Assembly: GCA_023014335.1 (NCBI GenBank)
Contig: JAECYW010000030.1
Location: forward strand, 576,324 to 640,323
Direction of reading: 5' to 3'
DNA: 64,000 bases
From: Galerina marginata
Lineage: Eukaryota; Basidiomycota; Agaricomycetes; Agaricales; Galerinaceae
Under the pieces are notes generated by a model that was not told the origin of the DNA, did not search any database, and saw only the letters and a program-made list of their open reading frames with translations. The position numbers and the translations under genes were made by a program. This document shows, piece after piece, positions 36,195-48,127 of this stretch (the stretch's first letter is position 1; each line of letters opens with the position of its first letter).

Positions 36195-37579
36195 TCATTT
36201 TAGGCGCAATCTATTGGAATCGGACAATAGGGGGAAAACAGCCTTAAAGCGATTTTTGCAGTCTTCCGGCTCTTCCGAGATGGGATATTGAAGACCAATA
36301 TGCAGCGCAAGTAGACAGAGGTTTGGGTAGTGAGGGCCAGCCAATATGTTGTCAAATGGTTCCCAGTGTTCTCGCCTTGGGTAAATGAGGAAGTCTGGGG
36401 CCTTTCTGTGGTCCCATTGAAACCACAGGGTAAGATACATGATGGAACAGGATCGAGTCTTCAGGATCGAATAGGCAATTTGAAGGGATTTTGGACCGGA
36501 TTTTAGGGAAGAGCCATACAGCTCGTCATCGAACGACATAGTCAGATGGGTTAATTTCTGCAGAGGGAAAAGGTCGAGGTTCATTTCCGGGATCGGGTTG
36601 CGCCCTAAATTGTCTAAAGCGTGGGTTAATGAGCAATGGTAGGTACTTAGGATAATAAGGCATAGTTACCAAGCTCCATGAAATCAAGGTGTAAATCTTC
36701 TGCCATATAGGCTGCGCGCAAAAGACAGACAACCTTGGTGAAATGAAATTTGTCGTGTATTTCTAGCCTAATTTTCTTAAGTAGCTTCGTTTTAGTGGTA
36801 TCGGGGCATTGATGTGGTGAAATATCGACGATCCTTTGAAGCGGAAAAGACTGGTCGGTTTTGAGGAACTCAATAGGACCGAAAATAAATTCTTTGTCGA
36901 AGGGTGTAACTTCCACTTCATTTTCCATTGGGTCGACCTCTTCCACAATCAAATGGGTAACATGGATGCAGTCGAATAGGTTGTTTGGGACTCCCGTGAA
37001 CCCCTGCAACTCCAAACGCCTGAGTGTTGTCATCTGCAGAAGACCCCGAAGTGCGAGTTGAAGAGCTAAAGGCACAAGACCCCAGTAACAGCTGGGATAA
37101 TGGTTCTTCACGACAAGATCCTCCAGGCGCTGAGCATACTGACTAATTAATCCCAGGATTGGGGGCAAGTGTATCGCCATAAAGCCATGAATAGGGTTTT
37201 CTCCTCCTTCTATAGGTTCGGTTTCGTCTTCAGAATCTTCCATGTCCCTGTTATCATCAAAACAGACAAGCATGGTCAATTTCCTAATGTTGGAAGCAAT
37301 TCCAGGATCGTGGTCGTTGATGGAGGTGGTCAAAAGATGTCGCAGGAGTATCAGGCGTTTCCGAAAGAAATGGGTGTAGTCATCTGTATATCCGTTGTGC
37401 AATTTAACATTGCGAAATAAATGACTGCGAGCGCGTTGGTGGAATTGCCGTGAAACGAAGAGGCAAGAGCGGAGCGCGGCGTGACTACTCTTGGCGTCAT
37501 CACCGAATTCGTCGATATCGAGTTCATCTATGACAAGTTCTGTGATTTCTGTTGGCAGATAGACCGCGTTTGAGGCCAT
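36195..37579 (-). CDS. F-box-like protein, intact paralogue 1
   Basis: Exons 36670-37579 and 36195-36613 with a phase-1 intron give 442 residues from MASNAVYLPTEI. The N-terminus (LPTEI-ELVIDELDID ... ALRSCLFVSRQFHQRARSHLFRN) matches the F-box-like start of large Agaricomycete families that act as substrate adaptors of SCF ubiquitin ligases. The rest has irregular leucine-rich stretches (HLVVEGL, LTHLTMSF, LRRLELQGF type) consistent with a substrate-binding region. An acidic insert (EDSEDETEP) occurs near residue 130. It is one of four paralogues in the window and is followed 0.7 kb downstream by the PPxY membrane-protein gene. Confidence 0.65.
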
Positions 37580-37920
37580 CATTCGACTGGTGCGACTGGA
37601 TCGTGGTGTGAAGCAAGGTGAAGTATTTACCAGTATTTGGTCGTCATAGGTCGTTTCATAAAATTGGAATCTTCGGCCGAGAGAATGAAAGGTATTTGGT
37701 CGGTCTCTTTCCCTCGAAGATAGTCCCTCATAGAGCCAGAAAATCACAAATTTGGGAAGTTCCGCAGTGAACGAAATTTGCGTTCCATATAGAATTCACC
37801 CAGTTGATTCGGACTAAGAAGGCCGGGGGGCAATGCAATGATTTCTAACTCGGGATTCGTATATTCCGCAGGTTTATTAGATACAAAAACAATCGAAAGT
37901 TCAAAGGTCAGAAACGTATC
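37580..37920. repeat. Direct repeat copy 1 (partner at 40416-40735)
   Basis: The sequence upstream of F-box paralogue 1 is nearly identical to that upstream of paralogue 2, including an AAGTATTTACCAGTATTTGG block and a GGTTTATTAGATACAAAAAC block. It shows that the F-box/membrane-protein pair was duplicated in tandem (unit about 2.8-3.3 kb). Confidence 0.75.
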
Positions 37921-37989
37921 GCGCGTTGACCCAACAGGATATCGACTTGCACAGAATTTGGGCAGGAGCAGGAAGGGCGTTGTGCTGGT

Positions 37990-38375
37990 TTAGGGGCTTG
38001 ATTTCACTCTTGTTTTTGCCGTATTTCCCGAGGCCTCATAAGGAGAGCGTATGCGGAGAGCGACTCTGTGGGATGGCAAGTAGGGCTGGGTAAAGACAGC
38101 ATCCTCGGGGTCCAGTGGGCGGGATTGGACTCGAATACTGTCCGGTTGAACACAGTAGGGTGAGATGTAAAAGAAGTAGAGAGCGACGGCGACGATAATC
38201 TGAACAAGGACAACGACTGGAAGGGGACATGGTAAATGAGCTGAAGTCGCGTAAGAGAAGGATAAAAATACGAACATATGGGCCAGTTCATTTCCTGCAT
38301 CGCGAGGAGGACCCTCTCGTCGATGAGCCCACCATCATCGTCGTCAATGCCAGGTCCAGTTGATGAGTTTACCAT
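37990..38375 (-). pseudogene. PPxY membrane-protein gene (family A), truncated copy
   Basis: Exons 38276-38375 and 37990-38216 give only 108 residues. The N-terminus, transmembrane helix (VVLVQIIVAVALYFFYISPY) and the following RPLDPEDAVFTQPY stretch align with the gene at 34626-35521. The frame then shifts near 38040 and stops, so the long tail with the PPxY motif is lost. The other frame still reads KNKSEIKPLNQHN, matching the intact copy. The 3' flank belongs to the direct repeat at 37580-37920. Confidence 0.7.
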
Positions 38376-38989
38376 GGGCTCTGTTCGAATTGACGACAAC
38401 CGCCAGAAATTGGGAAGATGGTCTGCGAGTTGGACGTCAGACACAGTCAGAAAGATGAACGAGCGTTGCGTAGAGTACCTTTAAACCATAACTGTGCTGC
38501 GACAGTCTGATCGCACGCGTTTTAGACTTGTTTATAAGACTGGTCGCGATGGTTGATCCCGAGGGCCGGGGCCGAGGCGACCTAGGCCAGAACGCGATGT
38601 TCTGAGGACATCAAACGTAGAAAATAAACCAAAGGCATTTGATAGTGATTGATGTTCTGAGAGGGCCGTTTGAATTGGGTAGCCAGGATGAAAATGCGGG
38701 GTCAAGGTGGTGGTTGGAAGGAAGAGATAGATTTACCGTTGTTTGGTGCATCCACTTCGCTACTTCTGGTCAATCATGGGAGACTGTGAACGAGAAATTG
38801 GTTGCGAATGATCGTGTTCCTCGAGGTAAAGCACATACGCCATTCCGCTCAAGAATCGCAATTTTAATTCGGCTTCGGCTTCTCCAACAAGTTAATAGAA
38901 TGGGTTGAGAATAGGTTATTACAAAGGGAAAGGACGAAGTAACTGTAGGTTACAGTAGGTTTACCAAGGTATGAAGCTTTGCAATCCAT

Positions 38990-40415
38990 TCATAAGATAT
39001 AGAGGCGCAATCTATTGGAAGTGGACAATAAGGGAAAAGCATCCTTAAAGCGATTTCTGCAGTTTTCGATGGCAGTTTGCACATCGGGTGTGGAACCCCA
39101 ACTAAGAGTAATACGCAGCTCGAGTTGAAAGAGCTTTGGGTAGTGAGAGCCGGCCAATAAGTTATCGAATGGTTCCCAGTCTTCTTGCCTTAGATAAATG
39201 AGGTAATCTGGGGTCGTGTCATCGTTCGGAAGCTTGAATTTGAATTCCAGGGTAAGATACTCGATGGAATAGGATCTACTCTTCAGGATCGAATAGGCGA
39301 TTTCACGGGGTTTTGGACCGGATTGTACTAGGGTCGAGACATCCAGGGATTCTCTGTACGACATCTTCAGATGGGTTAATTTCTGCAGAGGTAGAAGGTC
39401 GAGGTTCATTATCGGGGATGGGTTACTCTCTACATTGTCAAAAGCATGGGTTAATTAGCATCGGCACGTACTTGGAATAATAAACGTAGTTACGAAGGCC
39501 CATAAAATCAACATGTAAATTTTCTGCTAGATAGGCTGCTCGCAGAAGATCGACAACGTTGGTGAGATCAAACTTGTTGTATACTTGTATCTTAATCTTC
39601 TTGAGTAGCTTCGTTTGGGAAGTATCGGGGGATTGTTGTGCTGAGATATCGACAATCCTTTCAAGCGGAAAAGACTGGTCTGTATCGAGGAGTTCAAGAG
39701 GGGGGAAAGTGATTTCTTTGAGAGGCGGTGGAACGGAAATCGATTCATCGATTTCCAATGCCGTATCCAATGACTCGACCCCGTAAATAGTCAAATGGGT
39801 AATCTGGATGCCATCGAACAGGTTGTTTGGGACGCCAAAAAAATTTCGCAACTTCAAATGCCTGGGTGTTCGCACGCACAGAAGGCCCCGAAGTGCGAGA
39901 TGAAGATCTAAAGACAGAGAAGCCCATTCACACCCGGGCCAACTGTATCTGTCCTCAATGGCAAGGCTCTTCAGGCGATATGCGTCCCGCCTAATGAATT
40001 CCAGGATTGGGTGGAAATATTTAGCGACAACCTTAGCAATAGAATTTTCTTCTCCTCCTCCTTGTTCGGTTTCATCATCGGATGCCGGTTCGGTATCTTC
40101 AAACGAGACGGAGATGGTCAATTTCCTGATGTTGGACGCAATTCCAGGATCGTGGTCGTTGATGGAGGTGGTCAAAAGATGTCGTAGGAGTATCAGGCGG
40201 TTCCGGAAGAAAGGGATTCGCCCATGCACGTATCCGTCGTGCAGTACGATGCTGCGAAATAAGTGACTCCGAGCACGTTGGTGGAATTGCTGTGAAACGA
40301 AAAGGCAAGTGCGGAGGGAGGCGTGACTACCGACATCACTGGATCCATCAACATCAAGTTCGTCTATCACAAGTTCTGTGATTTCTGTTGGCAGATAGAC
40401 CGCGTTTGAGGCCAT
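38990..40415 (-). CDS. F-box-like protein, intact paralogue 2
   Basis: Exons 39494-40415 and 38990-39429 join at a phase-1 intron to give 453 residues, starting MASNAVYLPTEI. It shares the F-box-like N-terminus (LRTCLFVSQQFHQRARSHLF), an acidic EPASDDETEQGGGEEN insert, and the SFPLERIVDISAQQSPDTSQTKLLKKI region with paralogue 1. Divergence in the C-terminal half suggests different targets, if it is an SCF adaptor. The truncated membrane-protein copy lies just downstream. Confidence 0.65.
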
Positions 40416-40735
40416 CGTTCGACTGGTGCGACTGGATCGTGGTGTGAAGCAAGGTGAAGTATTTACCAGTATTTGGTCGTTTCATGAAATTGGAATCTTC
40501 GGCGGGAGAAAAAAAATATTTGGCCGTTCCCTTTCCTTGTAAGATAGTCCCTCATAGAACCAAAAAATCACAAGTTTGGTAAGTCCCGCAGTGAAAAAAA
40601 TTTGCGTTCGATATAGAATTCACCTAGGTGATTCGGACTAAGACGACCAGGGGGGCAATGCAATGATTTCTAACTCGGGATTCATAGATTCCGCAGGTTT
40701 ATTAGATACAAAAACGAACGAAAGTCCAAAGGTCA
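40416..40735. repeat. Direct repeat copy 2 (partner at 37580-37920)
   Basis: It is nearly identical to 37580-37920 apart from small indels. It marks the outer end of the tandem duplication; beyond it lies the more distant F-box paralogue 3 instead of a membrane-protein gene. Confidence 0.75.
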
Positions 40736-40765
40736 GATATGTACGGGTCAATTAAACCCCACAGT

Positions 40766-42194
40766 CTAATCAAAGTACAGGTAAAGTGATCTAGAAGCAG
40801 ACAGCCGTGGAAATGCAGCTTTCAAGAGAATGGCGGTGTCTTGCATAGAAGCTTGAAAGCGGCGTTCAATTTGGGAACTTTCGGAATTGAGGTTGATATG
40901 TAGATCAAGACAGCGGAGTCTAGGGTACAAAGGTCCAGACAACGCACTGTCCAATGGTTTCCAGTGTTCGTCTTTGGGTTGGTATATGATATCGTCATGC
41001 ATCACGGTATAATCCGGGGATCTAAAATCAAACCTGAATTCCAAGGTAAGAAAAACAATAGAGGAGCCGGATTTTAGAAGAGTGAAGGCGTGCTCGAGGG
41101 ATTTTGGGACCGAATCCAGCGAGGAAGTGATCAAACGTTCAGAATACATCATGGTGAGGTTGGTCATATTTTGCAGCGGGGAAAAATCAAGCTTCGTCTC
41201 CAAGGGGTAGTCGTAATCTAATAAAGCTGCTGACGCGTTAAGGCGTGCTGGTGGAAAAAGGTTTAGCATACTTACAGGCAAAGTAGAGAAGCAATTCTTC
41301 CACAAGATAAGCTGCATGCAGTAGATGAGCGACTTGCGTATAATCGTCCCTATCCAGTACTAATAACTTGATCCTCTTGAGTAAATGGGTCTGAGATGAT
41401 TGATTTCGAGACACGTCAACCATCCTATGGATCGGAAAGTATTGGTCTGTGTCGAGAGTTTCGACCGGGCCCAAGGTAAGCTGCACTCCATGAAAAGAAG
41501 AACCCGCAGGCGACTCATCGAACGTCGGTTCCAGCTCCCTTGGTGTTAAATTTCTCGTGACCAAATGAGTAATATTGGTTTGGTGGAAGAAGTCATTCGG
41601 GACCTCATGGAAATTTCGCATCTCCAGACACCAGAGCGGCCGTAAGGTCAAAAGTGCCCGAACTGTTGAACGAACTTCAGAAGGCAAAGTTGTCCAGTTG
41701 CACCCCATCAAGTCCGAATCAGCAGAACTTTCCATGTGAAAGTGTCGCAGGTTACGAGCCCCCGTCATAAGCGCCTTCAGGATGCCGGGCAGATATTTTA
41801 CAGTGACATTTGCCACTGTGCTGTCTTCTTCTCCGTCCTCGCTTTCATCATCAGAGCCCTCTTCATGGTATCCAAACTCGGCCATGATGGAGAAATTTCT
41901 TATGTCGGAAACAACCCCAAGACTGTGATCGTTGGCTGGGGATTCAATGAGCTGGTGTAGTCGGAAGAGGCGCTCTTGAAAGTGATGCAGCCCTTCGTCG
42001 TCGTACAAATAGATGCTCCGAAATAGAAGACGGCGAGCCTGTTGACGGAAATGCCGTGAAACGAAGAGGCAAGAACGTAGCGCAGCGCGGTTTACCGTCG
42101 TCTCGTCGGAGAATCCTTCAATATCGATGTCGAGCTCGTCTATTATAACATCTTTGATTTCTGTTGGCAGCTGGACGGGGTTCCACAGAGCCAT
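40766..42194 (-). CDS. F-box-like protein, divergent paralogue 3
   Basis: Exons 41276-42194 and 40766-41229 share the phase-1 intron position of the other copies and give 460 residues from MALWNPVQLPTEI. The F-box-like start (LPTEIKDVIIDELDI ... LRSCLFVSRHFRQQARRLLFRS) and DQYFPIHRMVDVSRNQSSQTHLLKRIKLL are conserved, but overall it is clearly more distant than paralogues 1 and 2 are from each other. It may be the founder copy. No membrane-protein gene accompanies it. Confidence 0.65.
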
Positions 42195-42579
42195 TTCTCA
42201 AGGCCTTCCTAGCTGCTGAGGCGCTGAGGTCTGGCGGAATTCGGAAGGCGGGTTGAGTGGCCACGGAGGATAGCAATTCCGGTGGAGTGGCCGACGCGTC
42301 GTGGTTGCCACTGATGAAAGATAACGCGGCATTTGCTGATGTTTGGTTCCGGGCGTTTCCCATCAGCAAACCATTTCAGAAGCCTTGCAGAAGCCCCAAA
42401 AAGTCCTGTTATTGGCGACACACGTTGACCTTCGACTTATGGGTAAGAGTTACTGTTGGGGACTTGCTTTCCCAATGACTAACGAACTCTGAACAAAAAT
42501 GGTTATGATGTACAAAAGTAATACAATTTATTCATTTGCGTGCGTCGTGAATGCAAGGGGGTTCGAAAATTAAAAAATT

Positions 42580-43123
42580 GGACCCGGGGTTCCAATTTTT
42601 TTTTAGTGGACATTTGCTGAACCAACCAGCCAACGTAATCAGGCACACTCCTATATTAGGAAATATGATGTCATCATGGTACTTTTTGATGCGCCCAAAT
42701 GCGGCGGCGGCGCCGTATTCAAGCCGTATTTCCAGCAGCTCCTGTGGATTATTTGCAAATTGAGTGTAAATCACCCAGTTGAGTACATTTGTCGAAGGTT
42801 TACAATTCTTACGGCAGAAATGGTGGTTCACTGTAGCATAAACCTTCCTTCCTGGAATCCTGGTACAGTGATGGTGGCTGTATGTTGGCAGCTATAAGCC
42901 CTAAATATGGCGTTGGTTTGCAGCCCTAACCGCTTAATGATATGTTTGTGAGATAATTCTGGAATGTACAGTGACCTGACAGTGGTAAAAGCCTTTCTAA
43001 AATGTTATAGAGACTTTGGCCACTTTGAAAAGACATTTTGTGCGATTTTCTGGCTAAAAAATAGGTAGGTATAAAAAAAATTTAGCGGCCTAACGGCCGA
43101 ACCAACCACCCAACCCCGGGTCC
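42580..43123. repeat. Possible MITE with 12 bp inverted ends
   Basis: GGACCCGGGGTT at 42580-42591 is perfectly inverted as AACCCCGGGTCC at 43112-43123. AACCAACCA-rich sequence lies just inside each end. No clear target duplication was seen and there is no coding capacity. Confidence 0.4.
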
Positions 43124-43232
43124 GTTATAAAGATCCCGAGAACCCCTTGCGTGAATGGCTCGTCGATAGTCCATTAATTATGCTACAATATTTCTGATCT
43201 GGGACTCTAGGCTTTCGACTCATCATGTTTGC

Positions 43233-44018
43233 TCAGAAGGCATTGCGGTTATATTCGTCCAAATTCTTCTTCGCCAGACCGTCCTGGTCGCGCAAAGTAG
43301 TATCTTGGGCTATTGAAAAGGCCATACCATCAGCAATGAGTCACAGGCAATATTTTAGCGGAAACACAGCAGTGCAGACTAACCGAATTGTCCTGGCTGC
43401 TGATTAGCCATCATCCCATCGTTACGGTGGGTCCCAGTGGCACCGCTAGTTGGCGCGAATGTATTGTATGCCGTATCAGTGCCCATGCTGTCGCGTTGGC
43501 CCATGTTGCCGCCTATGCCTGTGTTAGATGAGTCGTAGCCCTGGCCCATGGTGGTGGTGTTGTAGCCCATTTGACTAACTCCGTCTTCTGAATCGGCCGG
43601 GCCATATCCTCCAACGCCTCCAGCCTTGCCACCAGTACCAGAAAAGCCAGTGTTCCCTTGAGTACCAGTCTGCAACAGAGGTGTAATTCGTTGTGAGAGC
43701 GAGTCAATGAGATCACTTGGCAAGAAACTTACCCCAGTGCCCGTATTACCTCGGGCGGCATTGATTTGGTCTTGTCCAGCTGCACGGTCTGCCTGGCCTT
43801 GTTGCGTGAGGTTTGAGGAGCCGAAGGTTCGTCCAAGCTAATGTTATGACGTGAGTGAACCGAATTCCTAGGTATCCAATTGAAGAACGTACGCCTTCTT
43901 TAATTTCCCCTTTGGCAGCCTGCCATTGGCCTGTAGTTTTGCTGTTCGTATATCATTAGGACGAAAGATTATTAACACGGATGTGGGAGCGGACGAACCT
44001 TGGGTTTCCGGAGGACAT
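43233..44018 (-). CDS. Small CsbD-like stress protein
   Basis: Five exons (start ATG 44018, stop at 43233) join through introns with donors GTTCGT, GTACGT, GTAAGT and GTTAGT. The protein begins MSSGNP, continues KTTGQWQAAKGEIKEG and then FGSSNLTQQGQADRAAGQDQ, a pattern seen in fungal CsbD-like hydrophilic proteins linked to general stress. A Gly/Asn/Met-rich low-complexity middle follows, and the end is RDQDGLAKKNLDEYNRN. No membrane segment or catalytic motif is visible. It seems an ordinary single-copy gene between duplicated regions. Confidence 0.6.
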
Positions 44019-44923
44019 GATAATAAGATAAGACAAGCGTTATGAGAGGATCGTTTATAGTTTATAATTGTGCAGTGAAATTATGTGCTATGTTCAATGG
44101 TTCGTGTATGAAGTTTCTCTGGACTTCGGGTTCGGCTTTTATACGTTTTGGCTTTGGTAATGTTAGCCAGTGTTAACCTTGGCACTAAGCCTGAGGAATG
44201 GAGCCGTCGTCATTATGGGTCTACTTTTGCGTCGTGTTTGACGTCAAATATGGAGAGCTATGGAAGATGCGGAGATGGGTGGGGAGATAATTATCTTTGT
44301 GGGGCCGAAGACCGTTTCGGGCAATCACCCCACCTCTAGCTGTGGCTGTGTCTGTGGGTGCCATTGCCAATGTGACCATTCCCGAACGCGTCATTCACTC
44401 CAGTCCTTTTGAGATAATATGAAGTAGACGTCCATGTCAATTAGGTAGTTCGCGCCGAAACTCGAACGCGGAAGTCAATTTGGAATCACCCAAAAAATGA
44501 TTTGCCAGTAGGGTATAGAATCCAACTACCTCGATGGTTTGTAGTTTGTTCAAAGGCGGGTTAATGGAAAGGTTTCTGATGCTGATAGATCGCAAATGTG
44601 ACTTGGGATGGATACTACTTACTAGTGAAATACAAATGAGACGGGTCTAATGGATCCACTTTAGCTTGAACACGTCAGTAGTAATTAAAACCCCAGCCTT
44701 GTTCGACAACAAGCGCAAGGCCGAATTATGGTCCAGATGCTCCCAGTTTCCATTAAACGAGACGAAATTCGACTTAAGGAGTTTAATAAACCTAATTGAA
44801 AGAGTTAATCATACGAGCAAAAGGTCAGATAATGCGAGGTTTCAGTTTCAAAGTACGTTCCTGTCTATTAATACCCTCGTCAGTGACACACCCCTTTCCG
44901 TCCATAGCATAGCATCGCCATCG
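44019..44923. other. Divergent intergenic region
   Basis: It separates the CsbD-like gene (-) from the family B membrane-protein gene (+). No gene could be supported. An open stretch continues upstream of the ATG at 44924 and shares a RFQFQSTFLSIN-encoding segment with the paralogue at 53280, so coding sequence or an upstream exon may extend here. Confidence 0.45.
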
Positions 44924-45613
44924 ATGATCATCCCCAACATTACGACGATGCCGTCCTACCTACTCACCAGAGGCTTAGATAAAAACTCAAGGGCAGGTGT
45001 CATCTTCGTCGTAGTGACGATAGCTGTCATTTGCTTCACGATCGCATCAGGGACTCTGTGTCGAAAGTGGGAAGAAAGGACAGCTGCAAGAAGAGCCGCG
45101 GAGAGACGTCAACTCGAACAAGAGCAGGTTCTTGGAGCTGAGAACGATCAGCAGCGTGCACCAGATATGGTTCCTTCGCGTACTACACAGCCGCTAGCAG
45201 GCAGTGGTGGACATGAAACTCGCCACGGACGAACGATGCTGCCAGTAACACCGAACATCCGCCCAGCAACCACTGAGCCGCTTGAGACACCTACACGTAC
45301 ACCCCATGTTCGTGAACGTACTCCTTCGCCCCCGCCTGCCTATAACGCTCTCGAGCCAAGCGTCCAACCGAGACCACGGACCGCACCGCCCTCCAACGCG
45401 ATGCCTCTAGATCTGTACGGTATACCTGCCGCACACCTCGACTCATCCAACTCTCCGGCTGAGCTTCTCGCCGTACACCTTCGAGAGGGAGAACGAATCG
45501 GACAGTCGAGTGTGAGCGGTCAACACGACGAACACGGTTCCGCGCCTCCTCGAGATAGGGTGTTCTATCTAGCTGCGAGGTTCAGGCAACCGCAGAGGTT
45601 GCACGAAAGGTAA
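44924..45613 (+). CDS. Single-pass membrane protein with a PPxY motif (family B), copy 1
   Basis: From the ATG at 44924 the frame encodes about 229 residues: a short N-terminus, one transmembrane helix (VIFVVVTIAVICFTIASGTLC), a charged stretch rich in Arg/Glu, and a Pro/Thr-rich tail with SPPPAYNALEP, a PPxY motif. It ends FRQPQRLHER followed by GGTAAGA, a good splice donor, so more exons probably follow. The architecture is like family A but the sequence differs. PPxY membrane proteins often recruit Rsp5/Nedd4-type ubiquitin ligases; that role is inference here. Paralogues lie at 53373 and, as a remnant, at 58950. Confidence 0.6.
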   Translation: MIIPNITTMPSYLLTRGLDKNSRAGVIFVVVTIAVICFTIASGTLCRKWEERTAARRAAERRQLEQEQVLGAENDQQRAPDMVPSRTTQPLAGSGGHETRHGRTMLPVTPNIRPATTEPLETPTRTPHVRERTPSPPPAYNALEPSVQPRPRTAPPSNAMPLDLYGIPAAHLDSSNSPAELLAVHLREGERIGQSSVSGQHDEHGSAPPRDRVFYLAARFRQPQRLHER

Positions 45614-45849
45614 GAATGACTTCAAAAAGACATGAGCAATGTTACTGCGAGAACTTCCGAGAGGACGAAGGTACAAACCCTCTTTCAAATTCCACTCTGT
45701 CGTGCTCGGGCTTTAGGGAGGGTCTGTTAAAGCGACGAGTAAGTTGGCGGTTCTTTAGGGTCTACTCGTCCATAGCTGGAAAGACAGATGAAGCGAAATA
45801 AAATTGAAAAAATATTATAATGGAGTTGAATCGAAGTAAATAGCTTACC

Positions 45850-46470
45850 GCGCAAAAAAGAACTACTCTGACTGGTCCACATTGCGAAAGTACACCACCG
45901 GTCCTCGTGGATGACGCAGAACCTATCGAAATAGTGGAGGACCACAATGTGTGCTAGTCATGTCGATATTTCGATGGTCATCCACAGCTCGCGAGCACGA
46001 ACGAACTTCAGAAGGTACACGCATTCAAACCTTCCTTAGCCGTAAATATCAGTGACATAAATAAAAAACGTCCACCAAAAACAATGTATCTGTCAGTATG
46101 GACGAACTCCAGAAGCGCGGTACACGCACCCAAACCATCCGTTGAGCTGTAACCATTGATATCATTAATTTGAATAGAAAACATTGACCTTCTGAGAAAT
46201 ACGTACATGCATCAAACACCGAGACGGGACGAAGGTCAACACCCCGAGAAGCTGCAGCTGCAGCCACATTCGAGCCTCCAACTAACCACGTCATCGCTTT
46301 CCGCAGGCCAAAGATCGTTTCTGAGCGCCGAGCCCGCTGTGAGACTGGTCGCTGATGCATACCGAGGGTTTACAAATATGTCCGGGTCTTCACAAGCTTC
46401 ACGGAGGTCGAAGGGTTGATGCCTCGACGCCGGACGGAGTCGAGATAGAGTGTTGACCTGGGCCTGCAAA
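45850..46470 (-). pseudogene. ABC transporter NBD1 remnant, unit 1
   Basis: Reading the minus strand, three pieces appear in the right order: ETIFGLRKAMTWLVGGSNVAAAA (about 46250-46325), TDGLGACTALLEFVH after an intron-like gap (46098-46155), and LHYFDRFCVIHEDRW (45877-45950). They correspond to [32 protein letters not shown] and [13 protein letters not shown] of the PDR transporter at 28.4-34.4 kb. The intron falls at the same place, before ST-GL. Signature and Walker motifs are gone and stops interrupt the frames. Confidence 0.6.
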
Positions 46471-47213
46471 TTTAATTACACGTTGTGTATGACAGGTAAA
46501 TGTTCACATGGATGAGAGATGAATAAGACTGTAGTAACGTTAAGGAAGGAGGGGGAACGGAGGAAGGTTCCTGATGATTGACATTGGGCGGGAGAACTGG
46601 GATGGAAGACGACGTCTAGGTACTAAAGCTGCTTGTAAATGCTGGAGGTCAATGCTTAAGATTGACGTTGAATCTTGGTATGGTGTGGAGGGAGGGTAGA
46701 GTACGAGGGTCGTAAGGCCGAGCTGAGGCTAGCGTCATTGAAGGTGTCACCCCTCCATGACGGCTCATCCACGCAGACAGATATTTGTACATTTCGCAGA
46801 ACATACGACCAACAGTAGAAAACAGGATTTTCTCCACGTATAGGCCACCAGGGTGCACGTCAGGCGGGTAAAGATGAGAGAGTAAGGCAAGGCCCAACGT
46901 CCGTCGGATAACCACTGGCAGGCGGAAGGCAAGAAAGTTAGGAATGTGTGAGAAGAATCATAGTAGCTCCTCGAGGCGATGATATACTTGGAGAGCTGCC
47001 AGTGGTTCACGTCGGTACTCGAGTAGAGTCATTCTGATGATTGGAAATAGGACGGAAGGCGCAGCATGGGGGGATCAGAAAAGGCTTACAGTCAGGGAAG
47101 ACCTATTCGCGAGTTCTGCAAAACCAAAAGAACTCGTCTTCTGAGGCGCGACGCGTCGTGAATGCAGAGAACCATCGGACGCTACTTCGCCGGGGCAGAA
47201 ATCGTCTGAACTT

Positions 47214-47796
47214 TGTGAGGGTTCCCCTCTGTCTAGGCACGAAATCCCAAATAATATACCCGGTTTCGAACGAACCGCATGCTAGGTAAATTTATATTTC
47301 AATTTCCTTTCCTTTTCTGTACCGATCACGATGCGCCACATCGTCGATCACTTCTGAAACTGTTCCTTATCAATCTTTCCCTTCCTACCATTAATTCCGA
47401 AGGTATATTCCTTCTATTCTTCATTCCTCTGCCTGAATGTTTCCTTTTCACTTGGTTTCATAAATTTTACATTTCCCCATTTCGATCTCTACGTAGACTT
47501 TAAATACGGAGTCCTATGTAGTAGATCTTCAGTTGAATTCGAGTATTCTTCTCACCCCATCGTCGTTAGCACCTCGCGGCTCGGTTTCTACGATAGAAAC
47601 GTCGCCTGGCATCGTTCTGGATCGTTCCCCGTCGTCTCGCTCTCTCCTCTCGCATCGAAATTCGTTTATTCCCATTTTATCTACTAACTACTACCCACCA
47701 TCCTTAGGATCCCCTCGAACCACCACGCAAACGGAGTTTGCGCCCCGTTTCGTTTCCACGAAGCATTTCGAACTCACGCACTCTCGTGCATCTTCA
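47214..47796 (+). repeat. 5' LTR
   Basis: It is 583 bp, TG...CA bounded, with one substitution relative to the 3' LTR. A TTTAAATACGG stretch near 47498 could be the TATA box. Confidence 0.9.
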
Positions 47797-47798
47797 AC

Positions 47799-47816
47799 TG
47801 GAGCCCACCGCGAGGG
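47799..47816 (+). other. Primer binding site
   Basis: TGGAGCCCACCGCGAGGG lies 2 nt after the 5' LTR. It starts with TGG, complementary to a tRNA 3' CCA end. The tRNA identity was not determined. Confidence 0.65.
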
Positions 47817-48127
47817 GGTTCTAACCAAATTTCCAAGAGGAAATTCGTCCATTTTCCATTATTTACACCATTTTTCCTTCAGACACATTTCCCATCGTAA
47901 TTATCGTCGCCCACGTCTCCAATCCATCGCCTCTAAGCCTAAGTTCGGGTCAATATAATCCCTATCAAGTCCATATTAAATCCGGGTTCAGTCTCAACCC
48001 AATTATCGTCAAGTTGTCATTCTCATTTCATCATCCGATTCATCGAGAAAGCCAATTAAATTGCCTACGGCCGTCGCCGCTCGAAACGACACCAAAACAA
48101 CCGTCTTAGTCACATATTTTCCCGAAA

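Noticed and set aside
44666..44923. An 86-residue N-terminal extension of the family B protein
   Set aside because: It begins at TTG with no ATG in frame before 44924; kept only as a possible upstream exon.
47279..47503. 74-residue open frame present at 47279 and 50366
   Set aside because: It lies inside the LTRs and is identical by duplication, not by selection for protein.
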